Below are positions 48,214 to 59,225 of a DNA stretch of 64,000 nt, piece by piece (positions within the stretch are counted from its first letter, which is position 1; every line of letters begins with the position of its first letter). The notes under the pieces were generated by a model. That model worked only from the letters and a program-made list of their open reading frames with translations. It was not told where the DNA came from and searched no databases. The stretch lies in assembly GCA_029240105.1 (NCBI GenBank), contig JARBTR010000006.1:124001-188000 (forward strand). The letters are read 5' to 3'. This stretch comes from Caryophanales bacterium (GTDB lineage Bacteria; Bacillota; Bacilli; JARBTR01). The translations under genes were made by a program, and so were the position numbers.

Positions 48214-49158
48214 TTACAAAGTCAACTTACCCGCTGCTAAATGATCTGCAATTTCTTCAATTTTTTTTAATCGATGATTAAATCCTGATTTGCTCAGTGT
48301 CTCTGTAGTCATCATTTCACAAAGTTCTTTTAAAGCTGTATCTTCATTTTCATACCTTAATCGAGCAACTTCTTGAAGTTTTTCCGGAAGAGAATGGATA
48401 CCAATCCGTTCATCTATAAACCTAATTTTTTCACGAACACGACTTGCTGAAGCAACGATTTTATCAATATTCGCTTGATCACAATTGGCCATTCGATTTG
48501 TTGAATTACGCAAATCACGTATGATTCTTACATCTTCAAAATGCATAACTGCATGATAAGCTTCAACAACTGTTAGGAAATCTGATATCTTCTCAGCACC
48601 TTTTATATAATTGATGAAACCCTTTTTTCGTTCTAGTACTTTACTATTGAGTTCGAAACCTTCCATCAATTCATAAAGAGATTTGGTATGATCTTCATAC
48701 ATCGATAAAATCTCTAGGTGGTATGCAGATGTTTCTGGATTATTTACTGATCCACCAGCTAAAAAAGCCCCTCGTAAATACGCTCTTTTGCAACAATCTT
48801 CCTGCACCAATTGCGAATCAATTTCATGGATGAACGTAAATCCATCTTTTAAAATGCGAAGGTCAGATAAAATCTCTTGAGCTCTTTCCACCAAACGTAC
48901 AATGTAAACATTATTCTTTTTAAGTTTCATTTTTTTTCGAACGAGAAGTTCAACATTGACCTGGTAAAGCCCCTTTAGAAGAGTATAAATCCTTCTCGCA
49001 ATGGCAGCGTTTTCTGTTTGAACATCAATAAATAGCCTTTTTTGTGAGAATGACAAAGAGCCATTCATACGGATAAGTGCAGATAATTCCGCTTTGTTGC
49101 AACAAGTATTTGTTTCTAAAGAAGTCAATTCCTTTTTGGTTTCCGATGCAAATGACAT
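48214..49158 (-). CDS. whiA: WhiA family protein
   Basis: DNA-binding protein with a LAGLIDADG-like N-terminal domain and a C-terminal helix-turn-helix; influences cell division and chromosome segregation in B. subtilis. 314 residues: [53 protein letters not shown] and the C-terminal [19 protein letters not shown]...[21 protein letters not shown]. The upstream gap to yvcK, normally a few bases, is 408 bases of palindromic elements. Confidence 0.96.
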   Translation of the reverse strand: MSFASETKKELTSLETNTCCNKAELSALIRMNGSLSFSQKRLFIDVQTENAAIARRIYTLLKGLYQVNVELLVRKKMKLKKNNVYIVRLVERAQEILSDLRILKDGFTFIHEIDSQLVQEDCCKRAYLRGAFLAGGSVNNPETSAYHLEILSMYEDHTKSLYELMEGFELNSKVLERKKGFINYIKGAEKISDFLTVVEAYHAVMHFEDVRIIRDLRNSTNRMANCDQANIDKIVASASRVREKIRFIDERIGIHSLPEKLQEVARLRYENEDTALKELCEMMTTETLSKSGFNHRLKKIEEIADHLAAGKLTL

Positions 49159-49186
49159 CTTATCATCCTCCTTTCTTAGGTGCTGA

Positions 49187-49294
49187 GGTCGGCGTTCAGC
49201 TCTGCTGGAACTGGACCGAATAACTGAAGAAGTAGGCTTTGAGCCTGCGAAAAACCTTCGAGGTTATTCGGGAAGTTCCGAGGAGCTGCCGACC
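49187..49294. repeat. Nested long palindrome, copy B (upstream of whiA)
   Basis: GGTCGG/CCGACC, CAGCTC/GAGCTG, GGAACT/AGTTCC and CCGAATAAC/GTTATTCGG pair from outside in, around GAAG/CTTC and the AGGCT-TTG-AGCCT inner hairpin. The core matches copy A (13732-13791) with about two differences. It ends 28 bases upstream of the whiA start codon. Confidence 0.8.
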
Positions 49295-49314
49295 GAAGCC
49301 TGATTATACCAGGT

Positions 49315-49430
49315 GCTCGTCAGACCGTTTAGTGTCGTTAAAACTGGTCCGGAGGGTCGCTAGCAGTAGGTTTGACGAAGTCAAACCTGCAAGAGCTTTC
49401 GGGAGGTTTTAAGACGCTGGTCTGGAGAGC
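49315..49430. repeat. Nested palindrome, copy C (related arms, different core)
   Basis: Outer arms GCTC-GT-CAGACC / GGTCTG-GA-GAGC are those of copy A. The inner part is different: TTAAAAC / GTTTTAA, then GTAGGTTTGAC / GTCAAACCTGC. Confidence 0.75.
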
Positions 49431-49440
49431 CCGATTTTTC

Positions 49441-49560
49441 AAGGCGCTGAGAACTGCAGTCAACTCCAAACTTCACCCAATATTGATAAGAAGGCTTTAA
49501 GCAGCAAGAAAACCCTTAGAGGTTATTCGGGAAGTTGGCTGCTGCGGTAACCTATCAATG
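49441..49560. repeat. Degenerate palindrome, copy D
   Basis: Carries the motif GAGGTTATTCGGGAAGTTG and AAGAAGGCTTTAAGC, clearly related to the core of copies A and B, but the left arm no longer pairs well. Just before the yvcK stop codon. Confidence 0.55.
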
Positions 49561-49566
49561 TGATTA

Positions 49567-50529
49567 CTATTTTTGTATCAACTCAACTAAAATTGTAGCG
49601 ATTTTTTCGGCATCATGTCGAATGACTCCATTTTGAATTGTTACAATTTCTTCTTGGATAACATCTAGACCCATATCCTTTAGCTTTTCAATATCCAAAA
49701 TAACGGGTTCAGCTTCTTCTTCTAAATATTTTAATTTTAATTCACAAGGGATATCTTTATTATTTATCAAAATAGTATCAATGCATTTTGTTCCCATGTG
49801 ATCAACAATGGCTTGAACATGATCAGTTGCTGAATAACCTTGTGTTTCGCCATGTTGTGTCATCATATTACATATATAAACTTTCTTAGCTCTCGATTTT
49901 TCTATTAGATCTTTAAAGGTTGGAGTTACTAAATTAGCTAGGATACTTGTGTATAAGCTACCAGGCCCAACTAGGATTAAATCCGCCTCTAAGATTGAAT
50001 TTTTTACTCGTTTAACCGGTTGAACACTTTCTGGCGTTAAAAAAACACGTTTTATCTTTTTTCCCGATTTTGGAATCTTGGATTCCCCAGTTACAATAGT
50101 CCCATCTTCTAATTCAGCATTTAGCACCACATTTCCCGCTACATTTGGGAACACACGGCCTTTGACATTCAATACTTTACCCATTTCTCGAACACCATGA
50201 GCGAAATCCCCTGTTAAATCAGTCATTGCGGCTAACAGTAAATTCCCTAAAGAATGGCCAGCAACTCCAGGCGCCTCACTATCAGCAAAACGGTATTCAA
50301 ACAACTGTTCTAAAAGTGGTTCCACGTCAGATAGAGCACCGATTACATTTCGAATATCACCTACTGCTGGTATTCCAAGTTCCTCCCGAAGGCGTCCCGT
50401 GCTACCGCCATCATCTGCAACTGTAACTATTGCTGTAATATCAACAGAGTACTTTTTTAAACCACGAAGAATGACAGACAGCCCCGTTCCCCCACCTAAT
50501 ACAACAATTTTTGGTTTACTATTATTCAT
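49567..50529 (-). CDS. yvcK: YvcK family gluconeogenesis factor
   Basis: UDP-sugar-binding protein of the CofD-like fold needed for growth on gluconeogenic carbon and for cell-wall enzyme placement in B. subtilis. 320 residues. [20 protein letters not shown] at the N terminus, [46 protein letters not shown] and [14 protein letters not shown]. Overlaps rapZ by eight bases, so co-translated. Confidence 0.96.
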   Translation of the reverse strand: MNNSKPKIVVLGGGTGLSVILRGLKKYSVDITAIVTVADDGGSTGRLREELGIPAVGDIRNVIGALSDVEPLLEQLFEYRFADSEAPGVAGHSLGNLLLAAMTDLTGDFAHGVREMGKVLNVKGRVFPNVAGNVVLNAELEDGTIVTGESKIPKSGKKIKRVFLTPESVQPVKRVKNSILEADLILVGPGSLYTSILANLVTPTFKDLIEKSRAKKVYICNMMTQHGETQGYSATDHVQAIVDHMGTKCIDTILINNKDIPCELKLKYLEEEAEPVILDIEKLKDMGLDVIQEEIVTIQNGVIRHDAEKIATILVELIQK

Positions 50530-51421
50530 GTAGGGTTACCTTCTTTTTTTCAACATCGCGATGGGAAACGCTCGAAGGATAATTATTTTTAAAATGATTA
50601 TTTAAAAATTCTGCAATGGAAACCGACCGGTGCTGACCACCTGTACACCCAATTGCAATTACTAGTTGAGATTTACCTTCCTTCTGATATTGAGGGAGCA
50701 TAAAGTCAAGTAGGTTTATTAATTTATCTAAAAATTCTTTTGTATCATCAAATTTCATAACATAGTTATAAACTTCTTCATCCAATCCTGTTTGCGGACG
50801 CATTTCGTCAATATAGAATGGATTCGGCAAGAAACGGACATCAAAAACTAAGTCTGAATCAATAGGTATTCCATGCTTAAAACCAAAGGACATAATATGC
50901 ACTTGGAAAGGATGGTGATTTTCAGCTGAGAATTTTTTCGTTATTTTTTCACGAAGATCTTTTGGTTTCAAATCAGAAGTATTAATGATAAATTTCGCCT
51001 GGTCTTTTAAATCCGATAGTAAAGCTCGTTCTTGTTCAATTCCCTTTATAGGGAGATCCGTTAAAGCAAGAGGATGAGCTCGTCTCGTTTCTTTATATCG
51101 TTTAATCAGTGTTTCATCATTAGAATCTAAGAATAATATTTCAATGTCTAGTTCAGGCTTCTCTTTTATTTCTTTTATAACACCTGAAAGTTGTTCAAAA
51201 AACTCTCTTCCTCTTAAGTCCATAACCGCCGCGATTCGAGTATAATCACATCCAGATTCTCTCATTAATTCTAAGAATTTCGGAAGTAATGCAGGCGGTA
51301 GATTGTCTACACAATAGAACCCCAAATCTTCAAAACAACGGACAGCTACTGATTTCCCTGCACCTGACATTCCGGTTATTATGACAACCTCTGTGTTCTT
51401 ACAAAATAAATGTTCGTCCAT
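50522..51421 (-). CDS. rapZ: RapZ/YvcJ nucleotide-binding protein
   Basis: P-loop protein: YvcJ in B. subtilis, RapZ in E. coli where it controls GlmZ RNA. 299 residues. Walker [31 protein letters not shown], Walker B-like [26 protein letters not shown], and the C-terminal domain with [24 protein letters not shown] and [27 protein letters not shown]. In the usual yvcI-yvcJ-yvcK order. Confidence 0.96.
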   Translation of the reverse strand: MDEHLFCKNTEVVIITGMSGAGKSVAVRCFEDLGFYCVDNLPPALLPKFLELMRESGCDYTRIAAVMDLRGREFFEQLSGVIKEIKEKPELDIEILFLDSNDETLIKRYKETRRAHPLALTDLPIKGIEQERALLSDLKDQAKFIINTSDLKPKDLREKITKKFSAENHHPFQVHIMSFGFKHGIPIDSDLVFDVRFLPNPFYIDEMRPQTGLDEEVYNYVMKFDDTKEFLDKLINLLDFMLPQYQKEGKSQLVIAIGCTGGQHRSVSIAEFLNNHFKNNYPSSVSHRDVEKKKVTLHE

Positions 51422-51453
51422 GACTTTACCCCCAACACAAAGATATTTTTACA

Positions 51454-51915
51454 TTATGAGTGAATAGAGTACCGCGTCTCTAACAACTGGTATTCTTCTG
51501 TATAAACAAATGTTCCAATCAAAACGCCTTGACCGTTCAATGCATGATCAAAAATAATATGATCTCCCTCAGCCATTGGTAATTTATAAATATCCTCAAC
51601 TGAATGCCATTCTAAATAGCCTTCATGATTTTCATTTAATTGAGTTCCTGTTGCAGTGTCAGTTTTAAATGTATAAAACATCCATTCCTTTATCACTTGT
51701 TCATCTTTTTTATTAATCACCGTAAATATACTCACCAATTTGAAAGAATTGCTTTTTAGCCCAGTTTCTTCATAAAATTCACGCTCACAAGCTTCCGCTA
51801 TTGACTCTCCTTCAGCAATTTTACCACCCGGAGCCACCCACCAACCTCTTCGAGGCTTGTTTAACAAAAGCACCTGCCCATTTTGAATAAACATACATGT
51901 CGTTACTCTTTGCAT
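51454..51915 (-). CDS. yvcI: NUDIX hydrolase, MutT/YvcI type
   Basis: Nucleoside-diphosphate-linked hydrolase of 153 residues. Nudix box GKIAEGESIAEACEREFYEETGL (glutamates at the canonical places), preceded by LLLNKPRRGWWVAPGG. In the conserved order nudix-rapZ-yvcK-whiA it corresponds to B. subtilis YvcI, annotated as an 8-oxo-dGTP-type diphosphatase; actual substrate uncertain. SD AAGGGGTGA. Confidence 0.9.
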   Translation of the reverse strand: MQRVTTCMFIQNGQVLLLNKPRRGWWVAPGGKIAEGESIAEACEREFYEETGLKSNSFKLVSIFTVINKKDEQVIKEWMFYTFKTDTATGTQLNENHEGYLEWHSVEDIYKLPMAEGDHIIFDHALNGQGVLIGTFVYTEEYQLLETRYSIHS

Positions 51916-51953
51916 AAACTCACCCCTTATAGATATGTAAGTATTGGTACAAG

Positions 51954-52829
<876 letters not shown>

Positions 52830-52929
52830 TTATTAAATGAACAATTTTAGAAATAAATAGTATACAATTTGCGCATCATTCTTACAATGATTAACTTAGT
52901 ATAACATAGAAAAGTGTGGAAAATACAAA

Positions 52930-52958
52930 GGGATGCACCCTTTAAAAGAGTGCATCCC
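52930..52958 (-). terminator. Terminator of lgt-yvoD-ppaX unit
   Basis: GGGATGCAC / GTGCATCCC stem, 11-nt loop, then T-rich on the minus strand, about 35 bases after the ppaX stop. Confidence 0.8.
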
Positions 52959-52992
52959 TGCTTATATTGAGTTAATTTCGTTTATAAAAACC

Positions 52993-53634
52993 CTATACTT
53001 TTAAGATTTCCAGCAAATCTTGGATGGAGTCTATTACGTAATCCGGATGATAGCTTTCAATATATTCACGGCCTCTTACCGTCCAAGCAACCCCCACAGA
53101 TACAGTTCCTGCAGCTTTTGCTGCATTTATATCATGATAATTATCCCCAATCATCATCGTTTCTTCAGGCTTTGAACCCAATTTTTCCATTGCCAAGAAT
53201 AGCGCCTCTGGATTTGGCTTATGTACTTGAACATCATCGTGACCAACAAAAACATCAAAGAATTCATCAATATTTGTTAATTCAGTACCCATTTTTGCTA
53301 CTTTCTTTAACTTTGAAGTAACAATTGCTAATTTAAATCCTTCTTCTTTTAAAATCTTCAGTGTTTCTTCCACACCTTCAAAAGCAACTACCATGCTATC
53401 GTGTTTTGCTATGTTGAAGTCTCGATACATTTCAATCATTTCATCCATTTTTTCTGGATTCATTTCACCAAAAGTATCAATTAAGGTTGGCCCCATAAAC
53501 GGCAATACATCTTCTCTTTTATATTTTCCCGGATAATACTTTTCAAATACATGAAGGAATGATTGAATTATCAATTCATTTGTATCAAGTAAAGTTCCAT
53601 CTAAGTCAAAAAGTAACGTTGTTATTTTAGTCAA
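52993..53634 (-). CDS. ppaX: Pyrophosphatase PpaX
   Basis: HAD-family inorganic pyrophosphatase that removes the pyrophosphate made when HprK dephosphorylates HPr-Ser-P. 213 residues: LLFDLDGTLLDTNELI (motif I), LAIVTSKLKK (motif II), HKPNPEALF with the motif III lysine, MIGDNYHDINAAKAAGT (motif IV). Overlaps the preceding yvoD-like gene by eight bases, as in the B. subtilis hprK-lgt-yvoD-ppaX group; hprK itself is absent here. Confidence 0.93.
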   Translation of the reverse strand: MTKITTLLFDLDGTLLDTNELIIQSFLHVFEKYYPGKYKREDVLPFMGPTLIDTFGEMNPEKMDEMIEMYRDFNIAKHDSMVVAFEGVEETLKILKEEGFKLAIVTSKLKKVAKMGTELTNIDEFFDVFVGHDDVQVHKPNPEALFLAMEKLGSKPEETMMIGDNYHDINAAKAAGTVSVGVAWTVRGREYIESYHPDYVIDSIQDLLEILKV

Positions 53635-54562
53635 CTTTTTTCATCCTTCCCTCAGTTATTTTAGTCATTATTCGTGAAGCAGTTAGTGCAATGATTATAG
53701 CAACACATACTCGTATCAAAAACAATGAAAGTATGGGTATCCCCACCGGTACGAATAATAGTGTATCTTCTATGACTGCGTGACAGGAAACGAGGATCAG
53801 TACAATCACAGAAATATCTTTTTTGTTAACCCCATCCACTTCAACAGCTTGCATCATAACTCCTGCACCATAAGCAAGTCCTATCATTAAGCCCGCTGCA
53901 AGTGTCATGGCTGTATTTTCTTTAAGTCCTAAAAATCGCATGGCTGGCGCTAAAACACTAGAAAGTTTATCCAACCATCCATACTCTCTTAGTAATTGTA
54001 TTGCAACCATTAATGGCATCACTATTTTTGCCATTTGCCAAATTCCAGTAAGGGATTTTAATAAAGAATGTTCTAGTATTGGCAAAAATCCCGTTACAGC
54101 TGCTTCAGATTTTTGTACAAAGCTATATTGTGCAATTTCATTTCCACCTTGCCAAAACAAGTTAATAAGAATAGCGGAAAGTAATGCTAATCCTATTCGT
54201 ACAGTTAAAACCAGCCTGACTTTAACTCCAAGTTTTGCCGCAACACCTGTTTCAACAAGAAGATTATGACAAAACGAAACCATTAAAGCGATTATAAATG
54301 CTTCCTTAACTGTAAATGTTAGATTAAACATAGACCCAATAGCTGCATATAAATTTAATGTAGCACCTAATACAATTGGTATCGCAGCATCCCCAGGCAA
54401 CCCTATGAGTTTTAAAACAGGGCTAATCAAATCCATGATCCATTCTAAAACAGGCGTATAGGACAATAATGAAATTGTTAGAGATATTGGAAAAATGATT
54501 TTGGTCAATTTCCATGTAGTTTGCCAACCCGAATAAATTCCCCTCTTTATCGTTTGAACCAT
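53627..54562 (-). CDS. Nucleoside-recognition (Gate) domain membrane protein, YvoD-like
   Basis: 311 residues with about eight membrane helices and two Gate-type halves (LGATLNLYAAIGSMFNLTFT and TLAAGLMIGLAYGAGVMMQA). Related to SpoVV/YvoD and nucleoside-recognition proteins; transport role assumed, substrate unknown. It begins three bases after lgt and overlaps ppaX, so it is in one operon with both. Confidence 0.86.
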   Translation of the reverse strand: MVQTIKRGIYSGWQTTWKLTKIIFPISLTISLLSYTPVLEWIMDLISPVLKLIGLPGDAAIPIVLGATLNLYAAIGSMFNLTFTVKEAFIIALMVSFCHNLLVETGVAAKLGVKVRLVLTVRIGLALLSAILINLFWQGGNEIAQYSFVQKSEAAVTGFLPILEHSLLKSLTGIWQMAKIVMPLMVAIQLLREYGWLDKLSSVLAPAMRFLGLKENTAMTLAAGLMIGLAYGAGVMMQAVEVDGVNKKDISVIVLILVSCHAVIEDTLLFVPVGIPILSLFLIRVCVAIIIALTASRIMTKITEGRMKKVD

Positions 54563-54565
54563 AAT

Positions 54566-55375
54566 TTATATAGCCTTATAATATCTTTCACTAGAGGTTC
54601 CTGTTTTACGACGATATATAATAAGCGCGATACTCGCTACAATCAACAAAACAGAAATTAATTGTGCTTGTCTTAATATTCCAAATAACATAAGTGAATC
54701 CGTTCTCATCCCTTCAATAAAGAAGCGACCAATTGAGTACCAAACAACATAAGAAAGGAATGTCTCACCAAGACGTGGATTTTTACTGCGTACTATGTAA
54801 ATTAAAACAATCCCAAGAATGCTCCAAATTGATTCGTAAAGGAATGTTGGGTGGTGATAAGCTCCCTCTACGTACATTTGATTAATAATGAATTTAGGTA
54901 ATTGTAAATTTTCTAAAAATTGACGGGATACTTCTCCACCAAAAGCTTCTTGATTAAAAAAATTTCCCCAACGTCCCATAGCCTGCCCAAGTATAATACT
55001 AGGCGCAGCTATGTCCACAATACGCCAAAAGTTAATTTGATGTTTTTTTGTAAAAATATAAGCCGTAATGATTGCACCAATTAGTGCACCGTGGATAGCT
55101 AGTCCACCTTCCCAAATTTTAAACGCATCTAACGGGTTGTCTTGGAATCTAGACCATTCAAAAATTACATAATATGCCCGAGCTGACAAAACAGCTATTG
55201 GGATGGCCCAAATTAAAAGGTCAACAAAAGTATCTGGATGAATACCGTGTTTTTTCCCTTCTGATGTTGCCATAAAAATACCTATAACAACTGCTGATGC
55301 AATGATAAGTCCATACCAATGTACCGAAACTGGTCCTATTGAAAAAGCAACTGAATCCAATGGTTGAATATTCAT
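54566..55375 (-). CDS. lgt: Prolipoprotein diacylglyceryl transferase
   Basis: Membrane enzyme that attaches diacylglycerol to the lipobox cysteine of prelipoproteins. 269 residues with seven helices. Signature [18 protein letters not shown] near 130-148, [10 protein letters not shown] at the N terminus, [14 protein letters not shown]. First gene of the lgt-yvoD-ppaX unit; no hprK upstream as would be expected. Confidence 0.97.
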   Translation of the reverse strand: MNIQPLDSVAFSIGPVSVHWYGLIIASAVVIGIFMATSEGKKHGIHPDTFVDLLIWAIPIAVLSARAYYVIFEWSRFQDNPLDAFKIWEGGLAIHGALIGAIITAYIFTKKHQINFWRIVDIAAPSIILGQAMGRWGNFFNQEAFGGEVSRQFLENLQLPKFIINQMYVEGAYHHPTFLYESIWSILGIVLIYIVRSKNPRLGETFLSYVVWYSIGRFFIEGMRTDSLMLFGILRQAQLISVLLIVASIALIIYRRKTGTSSERYYKAI

Positions 55376-55576
55376 ATTTTATTCCCCTTTAACAAAGCAA
55401 TATTGTTATTCTAACATATTTTTTTTGACCATTAAAAAAACTTATTAAACATTTCAAACTAACTTCCATAAAACCAATATTATTAGTAATTCTTGATTTA
55501 TTGCATTAAACTTCAGAAAAAACGACCTTGCTGTGCTGATTTCATAGAAACTTTAAATGAGAGTGATGAAAAAATC

Positions 55577-56758
55577 ATGCCAATTTTAATCATTAATGCT
55601 TCAATTTATAGTCAAGAGTCCATTATTGAAAATGGATATATTTATCTAGAAGATCATAAAATAGGTCAATTTGGTTTAATGGAAAATCTGCATGAATATG
55701 ATAAAGCAGACATTTTCGACTTAAAACATAGTGGATTTGTATTGCCTGGCTTTATTGATATACATATTCATGGAGCAGACGGTGCTGACACTATGGATAG
55801 CACAGAGGAATCCTTGAAAAGAATTGCAAAAAAAATAACCGAAGAAGGAACAACTTCTTTTTTAACTACAACAATGACTCAATCCAATACTCTAATTGAA
55901 ACTGCACTTTTACATGTGAAACAATATATGAAGGATTCCAATCCAAATGGTGAGGCTGAAGTTCTTGGTATTCATTTAGAAGGTCCTTTTATCAACGTCA
56001 AAAAAGCTGGCGCACAGCCTAAAGAATTCATTACTGAGCCCTCTATTGAACGATTTCAAAAATGGCAAACTATATCAGGTGGGAATATTCGCCTGATAAC
56101 AATTGCACCAGAAATGGAAGGTAGCCTTGAACTAATCAAGTATCTGTCATCGAATAATGTAGTAGTTTCTTTAGGGCATTCAGATGCATCCTTTGATGAG
56201 GCAAATATGGCAGTTGAAGCTGGAGCAACTCATGTTACTCATTTGTTCAATGCAATGAGCGGGTTGGACCATCGCGAACCCGGTCTTGCAGCAGCAGCAT
56301 TAGTGTTAGATGAATTAAACGTTGAATTAATCACAGATGGTATCCATGTTCACCCTAAAATGATTGAATTTGCAATAAATGCAAAAGGTTCTGATAAAGC
56401 AATTTTGGTTACTGATGCAATGTGTGCAAAAGGTTTACGGGATGGAGAATACGCCCTTGGCGGACAGAAGGTTAATGTGAATGGACATGAGGCTAGATTA
56501 GCGGACGGCACATTAGCTGGAAGTGTACTCCTTATGTCAGAAGCAATACGAAATGTTATAGATTTTACAAGACTACCACTAGATGAAGTGGTGAAATTAG
56601 CAACAGCTAATCCAGCAAAACTTTTGGGAATTTACGAACGAAAAGGAAGTATTTCTATAGGAAAAGATGCAGATATCACTGTAATTGATGAAAACTTTAA
56701 CGTAATTCTTACAATATGTAGAGGGAAAATTGCCTATCTAAAGAAGGATCTATTTTAA
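55577..56758 (+). CDS. nagA: N-acetylglucosamine-6-phosphate deacetylase
   Basis: Amidohydrolase removing acetate from GlcNAc-6-phosphate. 393 residues. Metal site GFIDIHIHGADGADTMDS, catalytic and metal residues in LGIHLEGPFINVKKAGA, VVSLGHSDASFDEA, THLFNAMSGLDHREPGL and ILVTDAMCAKGL. Start chosen at ATG 55577 with a GAGAGTGATG-type SD; the longer frame lacks one. Followed after 27 bases by nagB. No NagR (GntR) operator or gene was seen. Confidence 0.95.
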   Translation: MPILIINASIYSQESIIENGYIYLEDHKIGQFGLMENLHEYDKADIFDLKHSGFVLPGFIDIHIHGADGADTMDSTEESLKRIAKKITEEGTTSFLTTTMTQSNTLIETALLHVKQYMKDSNPNGEAEVLGIHLEGPFINVKKAGAQPKEFITEPSIERFQKWQTISGGNIRLITIAPEMEGSLELIKYLSSNNVVVSLGHSDASFDEANMAVEAGATHVTHLFNAMSGLDHREPGLAAAALVLDELNVELITDGIHVHPKMIEFAINAKGSDKAILVTDAMCAKGLRDGEYALGGQKVNVNGHEARLADGTLAGSVLLMSEAIRNVIDFTRLPLDEVVKLATANPAKLLGIYERKGSISIGKDADITVIDENFNVILTICRGKIAYLKKDLF

Positions 56759-56785
56759 AGCAATTAAAGGAAAGTGAGATCGTTG

Positions 56786-57529
56786 ATGGCAGTAGCTAAT
56801 CAAAATTTTAGAATTATAACGGTAGCAGACAATGAAGAGGCTGGGAGAGTTGCAGCTGAGATTTTTATTAGTTTGGTGAGAGAAAAACCAAATGCTGTTC
56901 TTGGGTTGGCAACTGGGAGTTCTCCAGTAAATATGTATAAAGCGATGATTAAAGATTACTTGGAAAACAACACGAATTACACGGATGTTTGTACCTTTAA
57001 TCTTGATGAGTACATTGGTTTGCCATCAAACCATGAACAAAGTTATGCCAATTTCATGAGAAAGAACTTATTTGATCATATCAATATACAGTTGAAGAAT
57101 ACACATATTCCAAATGGGATGGCTAAATCTCCAGAGATTGAGTGTGTAGAATATGAAAAAGCAATCGAATCAGCTGGTGGTGTAGATTTACAGATTCTCG
57201 GAATTGGTTCCAATGGACATATTGCTTTTAATGAGCCCGGTACTCCATTCTCCTGTCCTACACATATAGTTGAATTAACTGAACAAACTCGCCTAGATAA
57301 TGCTCGCTTTTTTAATTCCATTAGTGAAGTACCAACTCAAGCCATTACTTCAGGAATTTCAACTATAATGAAAAGTAAGCAAATTGTATTAATTGCCACC
57401 GGTGCGAAAAAGGCTAATGCTATTAGAGCATTACTGGAAGGATCACAAACAGAAGATGTTCCTGCGACTGTTTTGAAAAATCATCCGAATCTTACAATCA
57501 TAGCTGATGATGCAGCACTGTCCAAATAG
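56786..57529 (+). CDS. nagB: Glucosamine-6-phosphate deaminase
   Basis: Converts glucosamine-6-phosphate to fructose-6-phosphate and ammonia. 247 residues: VLGLATGSSPVNMYKAMIKD, FNLDEYIGLPSNHEQSYANFM (catalytic Asp), LGIGSNGHIAFNEPGTPF and VLIATGAKKANAIRALLEG. ATG at 56786 after AAAGGAAAGTGA. Forms a pair with nagA and links amino sugars or wall turnover to glycolysis. Confidence 0.95.
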   Translation: MAVANQNFRIITVADNEEAGRVAAEIFISLVREKPNAVLGLATGSSPVNMYKAMIKDYLENNTNYTDVCTFNLDEYIGLPSNHEQSYANFMRKNLFDHINIQLKNTHIPNGMAKSPEIECVEYEKAIESAGGVDLQILGIGSNGHIAFNEPGTPFSCPTHIVELTEQTRLDNARFFNSISEVPTQAITSGISTIMKSKQIVLIATGAKKANAIRALLEGSQTEDVPATVLKNHPNLTIIADDAALSK

Positions 57530-57559
57530 ATCTATCTCCTAAAATTCCAACCTTTTTAG

Positions 57560-57589
57560 AGCAACTTTACATGTTGCTTTCTTTTTTTA
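57560..57589 (+). terminator. Terminator of nagAB
   Basis: AGCAAC / GTTGCT hairpin followed by TTCTTTTTTT. Confidence 0.7.
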
Positions 57590-57656
57590 CTATTTTTTTG
57601 CTAAATTCCAAATTTGGATTGTATACTTATTTAGACTAAAAATTTTGGGAGGCCTT

Positions 57657-58736
57657 ATGTCCAAAAAAAAGATTGTATTTACTGGCGGTGGAACTGCAGG
57701 GCATGTAACCCCTAATATAGCAATTATTAGAAAACTTGATCGAGATGAATGGGACATCCACTACATCGGATCAGGTAAACATATTGAAAAAGAATTAATT
57801 GAGAATCTAAATGTCCCATTTTATGCAATATCCACCGGAAAATTGCGACGTGAATTTAACATTGAAAACGTAAAGGATATGTTTCGTGTTGTAAAGGGGA
57901 TACTCGGTGCACTAAGAATTTTACGAAAAATAAAACCAAAATTGGTTTTTTCAAAGGGTGGTTTTGTTTCTGTACCAGTTGTTATGGCTGCCAAAATCCT
58001 TGGAATCCCTTGCTATATACATGAAAGCGATTTAACACCTGGACTTGCAAATAAGATTGCTTCTAAATTTGCAACGAAGGTCTTCACAACATTTGACGAA
58101 ACCGCGAAATATTTCCCATCTAAGAAAACGATTGCAATCGGATCACCGATTCGAGAGGAAATTCTTAATGGTTCCAAGGTAAAAGGCCTGCAATTTGCTG
58201 GTCTATACGGAAAGAAACCAGTTATTACAGTTATGGGGGGAAGTACTGGGGCTAAAGCCGTAAATGAAATAGTACGTGAAAGTTTAAATGACCTTACAAA
58301 AAATTTTCAAGTCATTCATATCTGTGGAAAAGGCCAGTTAGATGAAAAGTATAAAAATCAAATTGACTATGTTCAAATTGAGTATGTGCATGATGAATTG
58401 GGAGATATACTTGCAGCAACGGATTTTATGTTAACACGTGGTGGATCAAATGCTATTTTTGAATTCTTAACTCTAAGAATTCCAATGCTAATCATACCAT
58501 TGGCAGGAGGAGCGAGCCGGGGAGATCAAATTTTAAACGCAAAACACTTTGAGAAAAAAGGATTTGCAATTAATGTTAGCCAGAAAGATTTGACACCTAA
58601 GAAATTAGTTGAACTGATGCTTAAATTAAAAGAGAACCAAGTTACTTACAAGGAAAATATGAAGGCATACACGAAGAAAAACGCTCTTAATGTCTTGATA
58701 AAAGAAATTGATCACGCATATAAAACGGTTAGGTAA
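57657..58736 (+). CDS. MurG-family N-acetylglucosaminyltransferase paralogue
   Basis: GT-B glycosyltransferase of 359 residues resembling MurG, which makes lipid II from lipid I on the inner membrane face. N-terminal IVFTGGGTAGHVTPNIAII is the MurG signature; KPKLVFSKGGFVSVPVVMAA and HESDLTPGLANKI follow; the donor-binding half has ITVMGGSTGAKAVNEIV and FMLTRGGSNAIFEFL with IPLAGGASRGDQ. It is outside a dcw cluster, so it is likely the second MurG found in several bacilli. ATG at 57657 close after GGGAGG. Ends at an immediate terminator. Confidence 0.88.
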   Translation: MSKKKIVFTGGGTAGHVTPNIAIIRKLDRDEWDIHYIGSGKHIEKELIENLNVPFYAISTGKLRREFNIENVKDMFRVVKGILGALRILRKIKPKLVFSKGGFVSVPVVMAAKILGIPCYIHESDLTPGLANKIASKFATKVFTTFDETAKYFPSKKTIAIGSPIREEILNGSKVKGLQFAGLYGKKPVITVMGGSTGAKAVNEIVRESLNDLTKNFQVIHICGKGQLDEKYKNQIDYVQIEYVHDELGDILAATDFMLTRGGSNAIFEFLTLRIPMLIIPLAGGASRGDQILNAKHFEKKGFAINVSQKDLTPKKLVELMLKLKENQVTYKENMKAYTKKNALNVLIKEIDHAYKTVR

Positions 58737-58757
58737 TTTACCTAACCGTTGCTTTTT
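58724..58757 (+). terminator. Terminator overlapping end of murG paralogue
   Basis: AACGGTTAGGTAA / TTTACCTAACCGTT near-perfect stem that includes the stop codon, followed by GCTTTTT. Confidence 0.85.
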
Positions 58758-58801
58758 AAACCATAGTTTATTCACTTTTTAAGCTAATTGAATACCTACT
58801 A

Positions 58802-59155
58802 CTATTTTTTCATTACACTATCTAAGATAGAATTAGCCAAAGATAGAATGATTGATAACAAGAACGCATTAAAGAATCCACCTAATTCAAGCGATGTACC
58901 CATAATGTTATCTGCAATTAGAAGAGTAACTGCATTAATAACCAAAGCAAAAAGTCCGAAGGTTATTAGTGTTAATGGAAATGCAAACATTTTCATTAAT
59001 GGTCGAACAGTCACATTTAAAATTGAAATCACTAGTGCAGCTATGACAGCCGCTTGATAACTTTCTACCTTAAACCCTTCGAATATCGATGTCATTTCAG
59101 TTAAACCTACAAACAACAAACCAATCAACAATAATTTAATAATCCACTTCTTCAT
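58802..59155 (-). CDS. Phage-holin-family membrane protein (YvlD-like)
   Basis: 117 residues, four hydrophobic helices. Matches the family around B. subtilis YvlD (mycobacterial 4 TMS phage holin type): AAVIAALVISILNVTVRPLM and PLTLITFGLFALVINAVTL. Despite the name there is no prophage here. Function unproven, possibly envelope stress. SD GAGGGGAA. Near uvrA as in B. subtilis. Confidence 0.88.
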   Translation of the reverse strand: MKKWIIKLLLIGLLFVGLTEMTSIFEGFKVESYQAAVIAALVISILNVTVRPLMKMFAFPLTLITFGLFALVINAVTLLIADNIMGTSLELGGFFNAFLLSIILSLANSILDSVMKK

Positions 59156-59225
59156 CTAGTTCCCCTCACTCTTTCAATTTCCTTGCACTACCATTTAATA
59201 TGTTATTTTGCATATTAGTATACAC

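Noticed and set aside
58802..59155. Possible prophage signal from the holin-family gene
   Set aside because: The four-helix YvlD-type family is chromosomal in bacilli and there are no integrase, structural or lysis genes nearby.
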